Assembly (NCBI RefSeq): GCF_000715075.1
Contig: NC_134096.1
Coordinates: 39,753,804 to 39,817,803 of the forward strand
DNA length: 64,000 nt
From: Nicotiana tabacum
Taxonomy: Eukaryota > Streptophyta > Magnoliopsida > Solanales > Solanaceae
Direction of reading: 5' to 3'
The number at the start of each line of letters is the position of its first letter. Position 1 is the stretch's first letter. The position numbers were made by a program, and so were the translations under genes. Positions 22,204 through 33,923 of the stretch are shown here, one piece after another. The notes beneath the pieces are model-generated. The model saw nothing but the letters and a program-made list of their open reading frames with translations, was not told the DNA's origin and did no database searches.

Positions 22204-22211
22204 TATAAATA
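22204..22211 (+). promoter_or_regulatory. TATA box in LTR of A
   Basis: TATAAATA within ACTCCTATAAATAAGGAG, directly after the U3 repeats. Equivalent boxes: 25839-25846 in the 3' LTR, 49561-49568 and 53154-53161 in B. Confidence 0.7.
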
Positions 22212-22700
22212 AGGAGTTCTTTTCATTCATTGAGGATTTCATTATTGATTAAGTATATCATACTGTGAGAGTTCTTTTGAACCTTTGTTACTTGTGCTTT
22301 GAGATTTATCTTTCAACCTTTACTAGTTCATAGTTTAAGGTAGTAAGATTACTTCTCTATTGTGATATCTTTGATTCCTTTGTGGTATTCTTAGAAGGCG
22401 ATTAATACTAGTTATTAATTGTTGTCTCAAGTTACTCGTAAAGCGGTCAAGATCCGAATCTATTATTTTGATTTGCTTTTAAGTAAAGGCGTTTGATTTC
22501 TTCAATAAATCAAGACGTTGTTGCTTTGATCTTGTCAAGGCTATATAACTTGCGTTCTTGGAATTCTTTCCTTGAATTTTTCCATATCCTTTATTTTCTG
22601 CCCTTTAGTTTTAGTTGTTCAATTCCTTATTGTTATTGCTTCCGCATTTACTTTTTAAATTCTTACTCTAGTTTGGATTCCCGATCTAGTCGTTATCAAG

Positions 22701-22714
22701 TGGTATCAGAGCGG
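22701..22714 (+). promoter_or_regulatory. Primer binding site of A (tRNA-iMet)
   Basis: TGGTATCAGAGCGG two bases after the LTR end; an exact match to the plant initiator-Met primer site over the first 12 bases. Confidence 0.92.
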
Positions 22715-23211
22715 TTCTATCAAGGTTTCGCTTTTAATAATTCTAGAGATTTCTTGAATACTAATAGCAAAAAAAGAAACAAGTTAAAAAAAAATGAAAA
22801 TCAGTTTAAAAAATTAATTTCTTGCTCTCCAGGAACTTTCTTTTGTATTTAATTTGTTTCCGAAAACTATCAAAGGAAGCAAGAAGAGGGAATCCCAGAT
22901 TTCAAAGATAAGACAAAAATTCAATTCTTCTTAGTCTTTCTAATCTAAATATATAATCATTTCCTTTTTGTTCATGTCTTGTTTCAACCGAGCCTAATAG
23001 TTCTAAGATTTGGTTCTTCTTTCATTTGTTCCCCAAAAATCTATATTTTACTACTAAGAACTTTATATGAGTTGGGTTTAACTATAAATCTACAAAGTAT
23101 TTTGTTCAAAGGTTATTTCGAGAGAGAAAAAAAGGCAAAGTGTGTGTGAGAACAATTATAGGGGAAAAGCCAAATTTGAGAGATACATATTTCCTTTAAT
23201 CTATGTCAAGA

Positions 23212-25252
23212 TGTCTCAAACAAGTAGTTACAGTGGAAGGAGGAAAGCTTCACTCAACAACTTAAAAAGTCGAACTTACAGTATACCGAATGGAAGGAAG
23301 ACAATGGTAAAGTTATTTTTCAAATAAGAGCTAATGTGATGTCTGCAATTTATGCCCTTAGAATTGATAAAACATTTGGTTATAATATAATTAGCACTTA
23401 TATGGTTGAGAAATTGAACTTGCCTTGTGTTGAACATATTGAAAGGAGTAAAGGTAGATAAAAGAGTGTTCTTGTCATTCTCTATTGGAAGGTATGAGGA
23501 TGTGATTTGGTGTGATGTCATTCCGATGAATAGTTTTCATATCTTGTTGGGCAGGCCATGGTATGTCTATAGAAGTGCTTCATACAGTATTAAAAAAAAA
23601 TAGATACTCTTTTGAGATTAATGGGAAGAAACTCATTCTTGGGCCTTTGACTCCCTCACAAATTTGTGAAGATGAAAAGATTGTTAAAGAGAATATGGAA
23701 AAATATGAGAAAGAAAAAAATGAGAGGAGTAAGGGGGTACATGTTGACATTCCAAGAGAGGAAAAAGGAGAGGTTGTCTTGAGTGAAAAGAGTGGGATGT
23801 CAAGTGAGGTAAAGAGTGATATTAAAAAAAAAAAAAAAGGTAATGAGATAAACAAAGTTTGTGAGGTAGAGAAAAAAATAAGAGGGATTGAGTGAAAGCA
23901 AAGAAAAACTCTTTAGTGAGAGAAAAGAGGCTAAGGGTGAGGAAAATGTTAGTTTTGTGATAAAAGCCAAAGAGAGTGTAAGCAAGAAAAAAGTTTCTTT
24001 ACTTCCTAACCCATTAACTCTTTCTTGTTTTAGTTCTTGTGATTTTGTGCAACCACATGTTGAAATACCTTTTGAAAGGGGTGGTGAGGCGCAGGAAATG
24101 GTGGTAAAAGATCCAATTGGATTCCAATATAAATTTGGCGATATCTATTCTTGTTGGATGGTGGAAGATAAAAGCTTGGTTAAATTATTTGTTATTGAAC
24201 CTTTTGACTATTTTGATTCTTATTTAAAAGGTTATGACATGGAGTTGCCTAAAAGCATTGCTAAGTTGGAGCCATTGCATAAAAGAATACAAGGTGATGA
24301 TGTTTTATTGGTAAATAAGCCCAAGTATGGTATGTATAATTGGTTTATTTGCATTCTTGTTGGTTTATTTGCATTCTTGGCCTTTCTAGAACACCTAAGG
24401 TATTTTTGGAGGTAATGAATTATACTCTTATTTCTTATGTTGGTGACTTTATAATTTTTATGGATGATGATATTTTGATGCACATCAAGTCATTAACTGT
24501 AATATCTAAGTTAATGTGCAAGAGTAATTTGCTTCCTTTTGAAATTGTGTATGACATAGATGACTATGTATTCCAACTTGGTGGAAAGAGGCATGAAATT
24601 TATGAGAAGAGGCTTGTGAATGAGTTAAATATTTTTTCTTCTCTTATTCAAGTGGCTAATGAGTTTTCATGTGATAAATTGTTAGAATGTGATTTTTGTT
24701 GTGTGATGGGGAGTCATTCTTCAAGTCATGTTCATTGTGAGCTTGTAAAAGTATTTGTTACTAATAAAGATGATATGCATGATTATTGTAACACTTGTGA
24801 TCAAATATTCTTTCATGTAGAGGAATCCATGAGATTTGTAATTGTAGATAATTGGCTATATCATGAAAGTATCTTCTTTGATACATGTGGTAGAGAAACT
24901 TATATTAAATGGATGTGTGGTCAATCTTTTATAATTTCTTTATCATGTATACCTATGGACTACCTTACCGACAAGATCGAATTGCAAGTTCCATTGCATG
25001 GCGCATCTAAAAGAGGTTTTTATTGTATTGATCTAGGTATGCATAAATTTTGTTGGGATGATGATGTCCATATGCTTTATAAGGGAGTATTTATACCTAT
25101 TAGGATTAATTGGGTTAAATGGACACATGGTCACTATCTTGTTTTATTCCTACTATTTTTTCAGATTAGTGGATGCCATTTACTAGTACGTGTGTTTTCT
25201 TTTTCTTGCAAGGTCGAAATTCGAGGACGAATTTTCTTCAAGAAGAGGGGAA
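23212..25252 (+). pseudogene. Rearranged gag-pol remnant of A
   Basis: The frame starts with MSQTSSYSGRRKAS at 23212 and shifts several times. Blocks: protease-like MVEKLNLPCVEHIE and PFSIGRYEDVIWCDVIPM followed by FHILLG-PW (family HILLGRPW); a Lys/Glu-rich spacer; a short RT relic VGDFIIFMDDDILMH near 24443-24486; then sequence I cannot place (VPLHGASKRGFYCIDLG). In another frame SRTNFLQEEGNDSILG at ~25213-25262 is the usual gypsy pol tail and runs on into the LTR. A has a 14-base A-run at 23823-23837 where B has GAAAGAAAAGAAAAG, and a 20-base direct duplication of TTGGTTTATTTGCATTCTTG at ~24340-24379; both disturb the frame. Confidence 0.72.
25238..25252 (+). promoter_or_regulatory. Polypurine tract of A
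   Basis: AAGAAGAGGGGAA ends directly before the TG of the 3' LTR. Confidence 0.8.
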
Positions 25253-26343
25253 TGATAGCATCCTAGGAAGCTCAACTCTATTCAAGGACAAGGATGAAGC
25301 TTTGGAATCTCAAAGATGGCCTTTAACAAGATGTCAAGCTAAAGAGTTGCAAAACAAGGTCATTAGACTTCAAGTGCAAATAAAGAAACTTTTAATTGTG
25401 GAGGACGAGCTCAAGACCAAAGGAGATAAATTATACAAGTTTTACAATTATTTAGTGGCCCAAATTGAAGTCCAAGAGGAGGAAGATTGGATCCCGAACT
25501 CGGCCCTTGAAATCTAGCAAAAGGGCACCCAGAAGAGCCCAAGATGAGCTTAAAAGAGGTCCAAATGAGGGTGTTTGAAATGGAGCCCAATTGGAGTCCA
25601 AACAAATAGCCAGTCCAAACGAATGGCCCAAACTAGTAGTTTTAAGGTCCAAATCTACCCCAAAGGAATTTGGCCGCCCCTACCTAATTTTGTGACTTTT
25701 CTTATTTCTTAGCAACCACCCTACCTAATTTTGATGACTTTGTTACCCCTTAGCAGCCCCTACCTAATTTGATGACTTTTGTTACTCCTTAGCAACCACC
25801 CTACCTAATTGTAATGACATTTTATGCCTTAGTACTCCTATAAATAAGGAGTTCTTCTCATTCATTGAGGACTTCATTATTGATTAAGTATATCATACTT
25901 TGAGAGTTCTTTTGAACCTTTGTTACTTGTGCTTTAAGATTTATCTTTCAACCTGTACTAGTTCATAGTTCAAGGTAGTAAGATTACTTATCTATTGTGA
26001 TATCTTTGATTCCTTTGTGGTATTCTTAGAAGGCGATTAATACTAGTTATTAATTGTTGTCTCAAGTTACTCGTAAAGCGGTCAAGATCCGAATCTATTA
26101 TTTTGATTTGATTTTAATTAAAGGCGTTTGATTTCTTCAATAAATCAAGACGTTGTTGCTTTGATCTTGTCAAGGCTATATAACTTGCGTTCTTGGAAGT
26201 TCTTGGAATTCTTTCCTTGAAGTTTCTCATATCCTTTATTTTCTGCCCTTTAGTTCTAGTTGTTCAATTCCTTATTGTTATTGCTTCCGTATTTACTTTT
26301 CAAATTCTTACTCTAGTTTGGATTCCCGATCTAGTCGTTATCT
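25253..26343 (+). repeat. 3' LTR of A (1091 bp)
   Basis: It lacks the hairpin right arm seen in the 5' LTR. An open frame entering from the internal region (SRTNFLQEEGNDS) continues into the LTR as LESQRWPLTRCQAKELQNKV and on to a stop at 25515-25517, a coding tail of ~85 residues encoded by the LTR. Confidence 0.9.
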
Positions 26344-26975
26344 AAAACAAATATTGCTAATTAATAAGCGATAATGAAAATTAACATAATCTAAAAATAC
26401 TATATAGGTCATTCTAAAATAAGCATAGGTAATAAGTACTAATATTAATTACATAACTAAGTACTAAAGAAAAAGATAAACTAAGTTATGCATTTTTATT
26501 ATAAACCAATGTAAAACTAAAATAATTATCCAACACTATCGTCATTCCTAGTATTGAATTGGATTTCTTTTGTTAGCATTAGTATTGATTTGAACTTTGT
26601 TTGAGTTACTACATTTATGAGTTTTAAAATTTATTTATCATTCAAGAATGTTAAGTCTAAACTTGAAATAATACATTAAAAGAAAAAACTGTGAAAAAGA
26701 TTAAAAAATATTTATAAATTACATTACAATAAATATTTATATGTATAAAATATTTTTAAAAATTATATAAATGTACTATCGGGGTTGGTTTGATTTCGGT
26801 TTGACTTTTTTTAGTTAAAACCAAACCAAACCAATTATGGTCGGGTTTTATTTTCCAATACCAAACCAAAATCAAACCAAACCACATTGGATTTTGTTTT
26901 TCAGTTTGACTCGGATTATTGGTTTGATGCGGTTTATCGATTTTCTTTATACACCCCTACTTTTCCTCCTATGTA

Positions 26976-27236
26976 CTCTCTCTGTTCATTTTTATTTGTC
27001 CACTTTGAACTTTTACACCTCTTAAAAAATGATAATTGTAGTATATATTTTACCTTATAACCCCTCATAATGACAGCATTTCAAAGAGTCTTGGGAATTA
27101 ATTTTGGAAATGAGTAATTAATGATAAGGGCAAAACAAGAATTTTTTTTTGTCTTTCTCTTGATTTGCTAAAATGAACAAGTAAAGATGAACGTGTATTT
27201 TTAGTATACTGAAAAAGTAAAAATGAACAGAGGGAG
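26976..27236. mobile_element. Stowaway-like MITE (261 bp)
   Basis: The terminal repeats CTCTCTCTGTTCATTTTTA and the reverse complement of TAAAAATGAACAGAGGGAG match closely; TA dinucleotides flank both ends (26974-26975 and 27237-27238). CTCCCTCTGTTCATTTTTA-type ends and a TA target are typical of plant Tc1/mariner MITEs. Confidence 0.85.
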
Positions 27237-27238
27237 TA

Positions 27239-28183
27239 GTTGTTGTTTTCGATAACGAGTTAAATTTTAGAAAAGGAAAAAAAGTTAATTATAAAGGAGT
27301 GGACGTCAGACTTGACTTAATCCCAAAAGATAGGATTGTTCAAGACCATATAAAGAAACTAATTATTCTATTCATAGTTTATGGGACTTCTGCTACCTCT
27401 TCGCACAGTTTAGAGACTGAGCATCTGGAGCGTGGACAATATCACATGTGGGTTTAATATTGGGTATAATAAGAATTTAGATGGGTTTGACTGTATACTA
27501 TGATAAAGAAATGAACATCGAACCTAGCTAACTCAATCCAAAAAATTAATTTAAAAGGTGAGAATTAGCGAAAATTATATAAAAAGACCAATTACTACAT
27601 CCATAACTGAAGTGGGACTTCTAACAATTATATACTCGAATAGTATAAAGGATTTACACTATCATTGAGGTTTAGCTTACAAATTATAACAAGTTAAATT
27701 TTTATTAGGTTACTAATTAATACTTTTTGAGAAATTGATCTAGAATTACTTATATGTAAAATAATTATATAAACATATTGCAATTAGTGCCTAACTGCAT
27801 TCCTGCCTAAAGTATAGGGGCTTTGTGCATCGAGGTATTGTTTTAAAATCGTGTTGCATAAACTTTTTTTTTTATTTTAAAGATGGGGAGTTCCTGAACT
27901 AAATTTTTGAATAACATCAAAGTTGTAGAACTTTCAAATTCTCAATTTTCAGATTGACTCTCAAATTAAGTTTACCTTTCGAGGGCGAGGTTTAGCAGAT
28001 GTAAGTGATATCTATATCACTACTGCCAAGAAGAAAAACTCACCACCTCAAGGATATAATCTGTCTTATGATGCTCGTTATGAACAAGATCTAACCACGG
28101 ACATAAGAGTGTCGCCTTACATCGGAGACGAACACTGAAATAGAAATTAAATTCGAAGAAAGTGCTCAAAATGGTAGAGTCTC
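27239..28183. other. AT-rich region; right part may be leader of a copia element
   Basis: 27239-27950 shows no gene. 27950-28183 lies just inside the minus-strand copia LTR and its primer site, so it is probably the element's leader or gag start. Read on the minus strand no long frame is supported. Confidence 0.45.
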
Positions 28184-28195
28184 GTGCTGATAACG
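28184..28195 (-). promoter_or_regulatory. Primer binding site of the copia LTR
   Basis: On the minus strand CGTTATCAGCAC (followed by GAGACTC) directly follows the LTR end. TTATCAGCACGAG after an AACA end is the familiar arrangement of several plant copia elements primed by a tRNA-iMet fragment. Confidence 0.7.
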
Positions 28196-28548
28196 TGTTA
28201 TAAAATAAATACTATAAAGTAGATAAACTGAAGACAAGTATAGAGAGAAACTGATATATTATTCAACTTCAAATTCATGTACATAATGAACTGAAAACTC
28301 CTCTATTTATAGAAGAAAGGAAGCAGCTGCGAGGATTTTCAGGAAGCAGCTGCGAAGCTTTTCAGGAAGCAGCTGCAAGGCTTTTCTTTAGCTACTTGTA
28401 AGCTGTCTGCATGAGCTACTTGCAACCTGCCTGCATCAGCTGCTTGTAGATAAACTTCAACAGAGTACTAAATGGATAATCTTCTTCAGGAAAATTATCT
28501 ATAGCGGAGTAATAAATGAACATTCACAATATAATTATTTTCATAACA
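28196..28548 (-). repeat. Ty1/copia LTR (353 bp)
   Basis: On the minus strand it starts TGTTATGAAAATAATT and ends TTATTTTATAACA, with near-identical inverted ends. It has a TATA box (CTATAAATAG, plus 28303-28312) and, upstream of it on the minus strand, three 23-base tandem repeats (28318-28386) with the core GCAGCTGCTTCCT, then related AGCTACTTG-AA-CTG-CTGCAT repeats (about 28388-28450). No second LTR or pol is present here, so it is a truncated copy with a primer site but no body. Confidence 0.8.
28318..28386 (-). repeat. Three 23-base U3 repeats in the copia LTR
   Basis: Units 28318-28340, 28341-28363 and 28364-28386, each AGGAAGCAGCTGC-A-G-TTTTC on the plus strand, containing the palindrome GCAGCTGC. 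They lie upstream of the TATA box in the transcription direction, as do the enhancer repeats of tobacco copia elements such as Tnt1 and Tto1. Confidence 0.85.
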
Positions 28549-28594
28549 CAATTTACTTTCTCCTCATTCTCCCTCTGTCTCTATTTCTTTTCTA

Positions 28595-28812
28595 CTCCCC
28601 CCGTTTCAATTTATGTGAACCCATTTAACTGAGCACGAATTTTAAGAAAAGAGAGAAGACTTTTGAACTTGTGGTGTAGAATGATGCATATATATTTTGT
28701 GTGGCTATAAATCATTGCATAAAAATAAATTGTTTCCAAATAAGGAAAGAGGTCATTCTTTTTGGTCCGAACTAAAAAGGAAATAGGTTCACATAAATTG
28801 AAACGGAGGGAG
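28595..28812. mobile_element. Stowaway-like MITE (218 bp)
   Basis: Ends CTCCCCCCGTTTCAATTTAT and, reverse-complemented, CTCCCTCCGTTTCAATTTAT, extending to GTGAACC: ~27-base terminal repeats with one or two mismatches. TA flanks both sides (28593-28594; 28813-28814). This is the classic plant mariner-type MITE end. Confidence 0.93.
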
Positions 28813-28814
28813 TA

Positions 28815-30119
28815 TTTTTTAAGAGGTGAATGGAAGGGATGGATTTCTTGAAGGGAACTACGATTACTGAAATTAAAGTTTGGAAAATTCTAAATTAAGT
28901 ATCCTCGATTCTTCTTCTCTTTGAATGACATAAATAACTATAGTATGTGTCTTTGACATTTAAATATTTTTTGACCGTTATAGATAAAATTATCTAAAAA
29001 TCAATTATTTTTTCTTTTCTAATGTTACATATAAAAGATAAGAAAACTATTCAAATTTAAAATCTAAAAAAAATATGCATATTTCACTAGTTAAATATTG
29101 AATAAAGCTAATACATTATTAATAAATTCATAACTAAACCTATACATATTTAAATTCTAAGGCAGACATTTCAAAGTTACCTAGAAAAATAAATTCTTTC
29201 AAGATTGATGGAAGAACTTTGTAATTGTAGTTTGTTTCATTGATTTCATTCTCTTACTAATATAATGCTTGAATTGGCGAAGGTTCGTGTCAAAATTTTC
29301 AACAAAAATATATCCAATAGCTTTCCCTCGAAGACAATCTCAAAACTTAACAGTTAAATTTTCTATCTAAATATTTTTTGAAATTTGTCCAGTGAAAAAG
29401 ATAACATGTGCAAATCTTCAAATCTTATATATTATGCAAGACAAAAACTTTGTTTAATGGAAAAGATTATGTGTATATTTTTAGAATTATTAGTAGTAAT
29501 CTTAAAGATTCTATATGGCTGTTATAGAGTAATTTTACAAAGAGCGTTCTGCTATAAATATGATTGTTGTTGTTATCGATTCTGAGAAAAAATTGACTTT
29601 TATAGTAAATAACTATTATATAGGAATGTTATTATAGAGAGGTCTAATACAATAGCTATATTAGTAGGTTGATGGAATCAGTTGAGAGCATCCTTTTGTC
29701 TTTAGCTTTGGATAGTTCTGTCTTTGATTGACAAACAATGAAATGTAGACAAGCCCTAAAGGAAGCCAAGGACCACAATTTTGATTCCTACTTCTATTTC
29801 ATTTTGTTTTCTAAGTTGTTTGTGATATATAGATAAAAAGTCACATAGTTTTGCCTTTGTAATTTAGCGGATACAGTTCAAATCATTAAGGTTGGTGAGA
29901 TGGTGGTTGAGAATAAAGCTCTCTCCATAAAATGATTTCTTCTCTTTCCCATTATTAATTAGTAATTTTCTTTTTGGTTAGGATACTACTTTGAAATAAA
30001 TTTTTAAAAAAAATGTGATTTGGCTCCCCTCGAAATTCAAATGATAACTAAAGTCTCTATTTTGTTTATGTTCGTAATTGCAATAGTTTTATCTTTTTAA
30101 TCAAGATTGTCTGGTCTAT
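28815..30119. other. AT-rich spacer, no gene supported
   Basis: Low-complexity AT-rich DNA with short frames only (for example 29385-29585) that show no family resemblance. This and the flanks are the least element-like part of the window. Confidence 0.5.
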
Positions 30120-30335
30120 CACTACAAGAAAATCGTTGCAAGTCCGCATATACGACTATTATAGTCGGAAGATCTAGATTTTCTTTTTTGTATTATTTTT
30201 AAATATTATTCAACTACCAGTTTCGACTGGGGCAGGCATGCGGTTGGCAAAAATTTCCGCACATGAGAATTTTCGACATCTGTTGTCAGTATGAAGCCAG
30301 ACAAAAAGTCAAAATATTAAAAATTTGTCCAAGTG
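30120..30335 (+). mobile_element. CACTA-like terminus fragment
   Basis: CACTACAAGAAAATCG at 30120 is the standard start of plant CACTA (CMC) transposons; subterminal ACGACTATTATAGTCGG is palindromic, as such regions often are. I did not find the opposite end (CTTGTAGTG), so the fragment is truncated or its end is unrecognised; the right limit is arbitrary. Confidence 0.5.
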
Positions 30336-32171
30336 TTGACGGCTAATTTTGACCCTCCCTTTTAAAATTAATTTATTTATATTTAATAATTTACAATGAA
30401 TATTTGAAAGTGTTTTCTATCAATAAATACCCATTTTACAAAATTGATTAAATATTAGCTTTGAAATTAATAACCTAGTACTAACATTATGTAATATAAA
30501 TATAATTACTACTTTTTATCATTGAGGAAATTTCTAAAATACATCATCTAGGGTTTATAATTAATTTCATGAATTATTTCTCAAATTCTGATTAATTAGA
30601 TTATTATGTTCGAAATTGGTGTTATAATTTAGAAGACAAAATATTTTGTAAATAATTAATTATAATAATTAGTAGTATGTTTGGTAATTATAATTTTACT
30701 ATATTTTATTTAAAATAATTAAATAATAACAATTATTATTTAATTATAACAATTATTTAAATTAATTTTAAAAAGGTTAGAAGACTAAAAGGCTACAATT
30801 GCAATTCCTAATTATAATACAAGTGACTATTTCCTAAATCAATTCCAACCCAAAAGACAAGCCCAATCCAGAAAGTACCCAGTCCAAACACCCCATCTCT
30901 TTCCATCTTGGCAATCCGGGTCTCTCTCCCTAAGCCAATCGTAATCTGCCACGTCACTCGTCTCTCTCACTCACAAATAAAGCACACTGAATCTGGACCA
31001 TTGGTCTATCAGATCAACGGCTAGCATTTTATCCTCATTTTTTCTTTAATATTTTTAGTACTCCACTAGACTTGATCTTAGTTGTCCAAATCCAACAATC
31101 AAACGACCATGACTTTTTCACATTTTAATTCTTTAATGCCCAAATTATCAGGGCTGTTGATCAATAGATCCAACGCCCCAGATCCCATATTTCTTTCTTA
31201 AACCTAGAGACAACCCTCCAATACCCCTCACCCTAATCATTCACTCCAAACACTCAGCCGCCCCATTTCCCTTTCTTCTCTCATCTCTCTCATACTCTCA
31301 GACCCGTCAATCACCCAAATGTCATGAATCATGACTAGAAAATATTCCTTCTGCCTTCATTACCCCTGTTTCTTGCTGAATCTTTGTGCATTTCGCCTTT
31401 GGGACTCAAAACCCCAAATTCGAAAGCCCTAACATAAAGATGAAACTCAAATCATATGTGGTTTTCAAATCCATGGCCAACATGGCCATCAGTTATGTCT
31501 ATGTACTATGAAACTCATCACTCCCTTTTCATTTTCATCATTTAATCTCAATAGTCCTATTTGAAGAAGTCAGACCAAAAAGGTGAAATTTCAACTCGCC
31601 AGATCTCCTCCTCCGTCTTTTCAAATCAAAGAGGGACTGAGATGCTAGCTGGTTTCAATGTTGATATTCGACACCCAGAGGTCAAATGCAATGACCTATG
31701 GGTATTAGGATTCTAACCAGTGGTCTCTCGTACCTCAACGGTTAGCTTCACTTCTCTCAGGTAAATCCCTAACAATTTCCCCCTCCGTCTCTTTGATTTT
31801 TCACCCGCCTATGCTTGCATCATCTAGTAGTCATCATCTTCCACTACTGAATTCAAAATCTGCTGAAATCCTAAGCCATTAATGGCACTATAAAATGGGG
31901 GTTTTCAATTCTCTCACCAATAAGACCTAACACAACAATAAAACCTAATACCTTCAAACTACATAGCTAATAGGCATAAGAAGCTATCACGAAATTACTT
32001 AGAAAAAATCTTGCTTTTAGTTCTGGGTAGTAAATTGAGCTAGGGTTCTAATTAGTTTCTGGTTTCTCTCTGATTCTGAGTATTGCATTGGTCGGGTGAG
32101 TTCTTGATCCTATACGGCTAAATAAGAACCTTTTGTTTGGTTTGCTGCCCAAGAGGAGGTCAGTATGCCTC

Positions 32172-32214
<43 letters not shown>

Positions 32215-33923
32215 TTGCTTCATTTAAAATCATGAACGCGGTATTATTTTTCTTGGTTAACTGCTTAGTCTATAATATTTATTCAGCCTTTAATTGCTTA
32301 TTTTGGTGCACTATGACTTATTAATGATCTATGATAAACTATTATATTTATTTAATGTTAATTAGGTAGTTGTGTGACTTTAATGACCTCATTTTCTGTA
32401 TTGTATTAGCCTATGTGTTTAAGTTGTTTAACCTGATGATTTCTCACATCTGCCTACGACCTCAGACCTTACTCTAATGTTCTGTTATGATTTTTATGCT
32501 GCATTTTGAGTTCTGTTAATGTCCTGTTAATACTTTCATGCTCATCATGTTGCATTTTGAGTTCTGTTAATGCCATGTTGCAACTTTTATAATCTTCATG
32601 TTTCATTTTGAGTTTTATTCCACTTACTGCTCTATTGTAACCTTCATGCTCATATGCTATATTCTGAATTTTGTTCCACCTTATGTTCTATTATAAGTTC
32701 TCATGATTCATCATGTTACATTCTCTTGAGTTCTGCATTTAGGTTCTGCTATAGTCATCATGTTTAACATGCATCATCCTTCTAAGTTCTGCTAACCTAG
32801 GCCTTTCTGTTCATCATGCCATATTCTTGAGTTCTATCATGCTATATTTGGGGCTGTTATTGCAGTCTTCATGTTTAGCATGCCATGTTCCTTTAGGTTC
32901 TTTCATACTAAATTTGGGATGTTGTCAGATAACCTTAGCTAGTGTATATATGAAATACCTAGAATAACCCTGCCTTACTAGGTTAAGACTTATGAAACTT
33001 GAGTGTTCAAAAATGCTTTCATAAATATTTATTAGTCCTTAAATATTCTCTGAATCCTACTCATGAGTGCTTTACATCCATATCTAACTGTTAGTTTGTG
33101 AACAGTCCTACTGGGACGGATTCTCCTTTGAATATCAGTAGTATTTGTCATGATCAGTCTATCTCCTGCGAGTCTGACTATAGTTGTGCCCTGTTGATTA
33201 TTTATGTAATATGAATATGACACCATCATGTTTAACTATTCAACTAATCCTGTGTAGCTGATTTGAATCCGTTAAGTGTGATGCCTCCCCTATCCTTAAT
33301 CTTTAATGATACTGACAACCTGATTCTTCAATGTTTGAGACTCATCTTGTCATGTGAAGTCATAATCTTGATAGAAATCTCTGTATGTGTGGTAGTTTGT
33401 TATGAACATTTGCTTATCCTTCATGACTTCACATTTTGAACATTGCTTTAAACTTACACTCGGTCTTTTCTTTCCTTTGTTATTCTAGGTTGAATCTGGT
33501 GTAAGGGAAACCTTCTACTATTATTGGTTGAATGCAATAAGCTGCCAGTGTCATTGTCTGAATCTGTATTATTGATGTCAAGGGATTTAAGTAATGTCAT
33601 TAACCTAAGTGCATACTCATCTATGATCAATGTTAAGACATTAGTCTCTGTACCCAAAAGTTGTTATAATTTCAAACTATGTGCCTTATTTGTCTATGAG
33701 ATGTATGATTTCTGTTGCCTCATTTTTAGCAATAACAACATAAGTATTCGTCTTGCCATATATACCCAGAAGTCTAATTTTCAAAACCTATTCATATGTG
33801 TGCTTCACTTATTTAATGCTGAAGTATAGAGACTGTTTCTATGTGTCTATTTCTGTGTTATTCTGCTAAGGAAAATAGGCTCTTGTGGTAGGAAATATCA
33901 TAGTGGGTGGTTTGCATTAAGAG
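30336..33923 (+). repeat. Long LTR-like region, Ogre type
   Basis: It starts TGTTGACGGCTAATTTTGACC, matching the start at 58442 (TGTTGATACCCAATTTTGCCC). About 500 bases in, both have an AAGCCCA/CAGCCCA-rich stretch, then a palindromic ATCAACGG/CCGTTGAT motif, then CT-rich leader-like sequence with AAACC-TAG, then a GGTAAATC or GGTAAGTA splice-donor-like site (31760; 59882), then T-rich intron-like DNA. These features read as transcribed on the plus strand, opposite to E. No gene is supported. Confidence 0.5.
32176..32211 (+). repeat. (CT)n microsatellite, ~18 units
   Basis: An uninterrupted CT run. The frames at 32048-32233 (RERERE) and 32133-32324 (SLSLSL) are by-products of it. Confidence 0.97.

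Larger units (their letters stand above)
21459..22698 (+). repeat. 5' LTR of A (1240 bp), with a large hairpin
   Basis: TGATAGCATCC...CGTTATCA. It is ~150 bases longer than the 3' LTR because of an inverted duplication (arms 21676-21816 and 21841-21980). It contains four ~41-base CCCTACCTAATT repeats (22041-22190) and a TATA box at 22204-22211. Confidence 0.9.
21459..26343 (+). mobile_element. Non-autonomous LTR retrotransposon A
   Basis: LTRs 21459-22698 and 25253-26343 are flanked by the 5-base duplication AAAAC (21454-21458; 26344-26348). The internal part is only ~2.55 kb and holds a protease remnant, a charged spacer, a tiny RT remnant and unassigned coding sequence. No complete RT, RNase H or integrase is present. 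The sister copy B at 49030-53659 has the same internal structure, so the deletion happened before they spread and they must have moved with borrowed enzymes. The last LTR base is T where CA is expected. Confidence 0.9.
21128..26959. mobile_element. MITE-like element split by retroelement A
   Basis: The left end has TGGAGTGTACATAGG followed by GGTTGGTTCGG and repeated AAACCAAACC words. The right end, read in reverse complement, has GTAGGGGTGTATAAAG followed by the same AAACCG/AAACC words. Ends of this style (GGGGTGTACA with GGTTTGGTTTG) mark a common plant MITE-like repeat. Without A and one AAAAC copy it is ~0.94 kb, AT-rich and non-coding. The terminal repeats are imperfect and I did not find a clear flanking duplication. 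Confidence 0.55.

Noticed and set aside
24340..24415. Membrane-protein-like peptide (FICILVGLFAFLAFLEHL) in A
   Set aside because: Created by the 20-base duplication and the frameshift after it; B has the undisturbed reading (FICILGLSRTPKVFLEL) leading into the RT relic.
32048..32324. Peptides with (RE)n and (SL)n
   Set aside because: Both come from the (CT)n microsatellite at 32176-32211.
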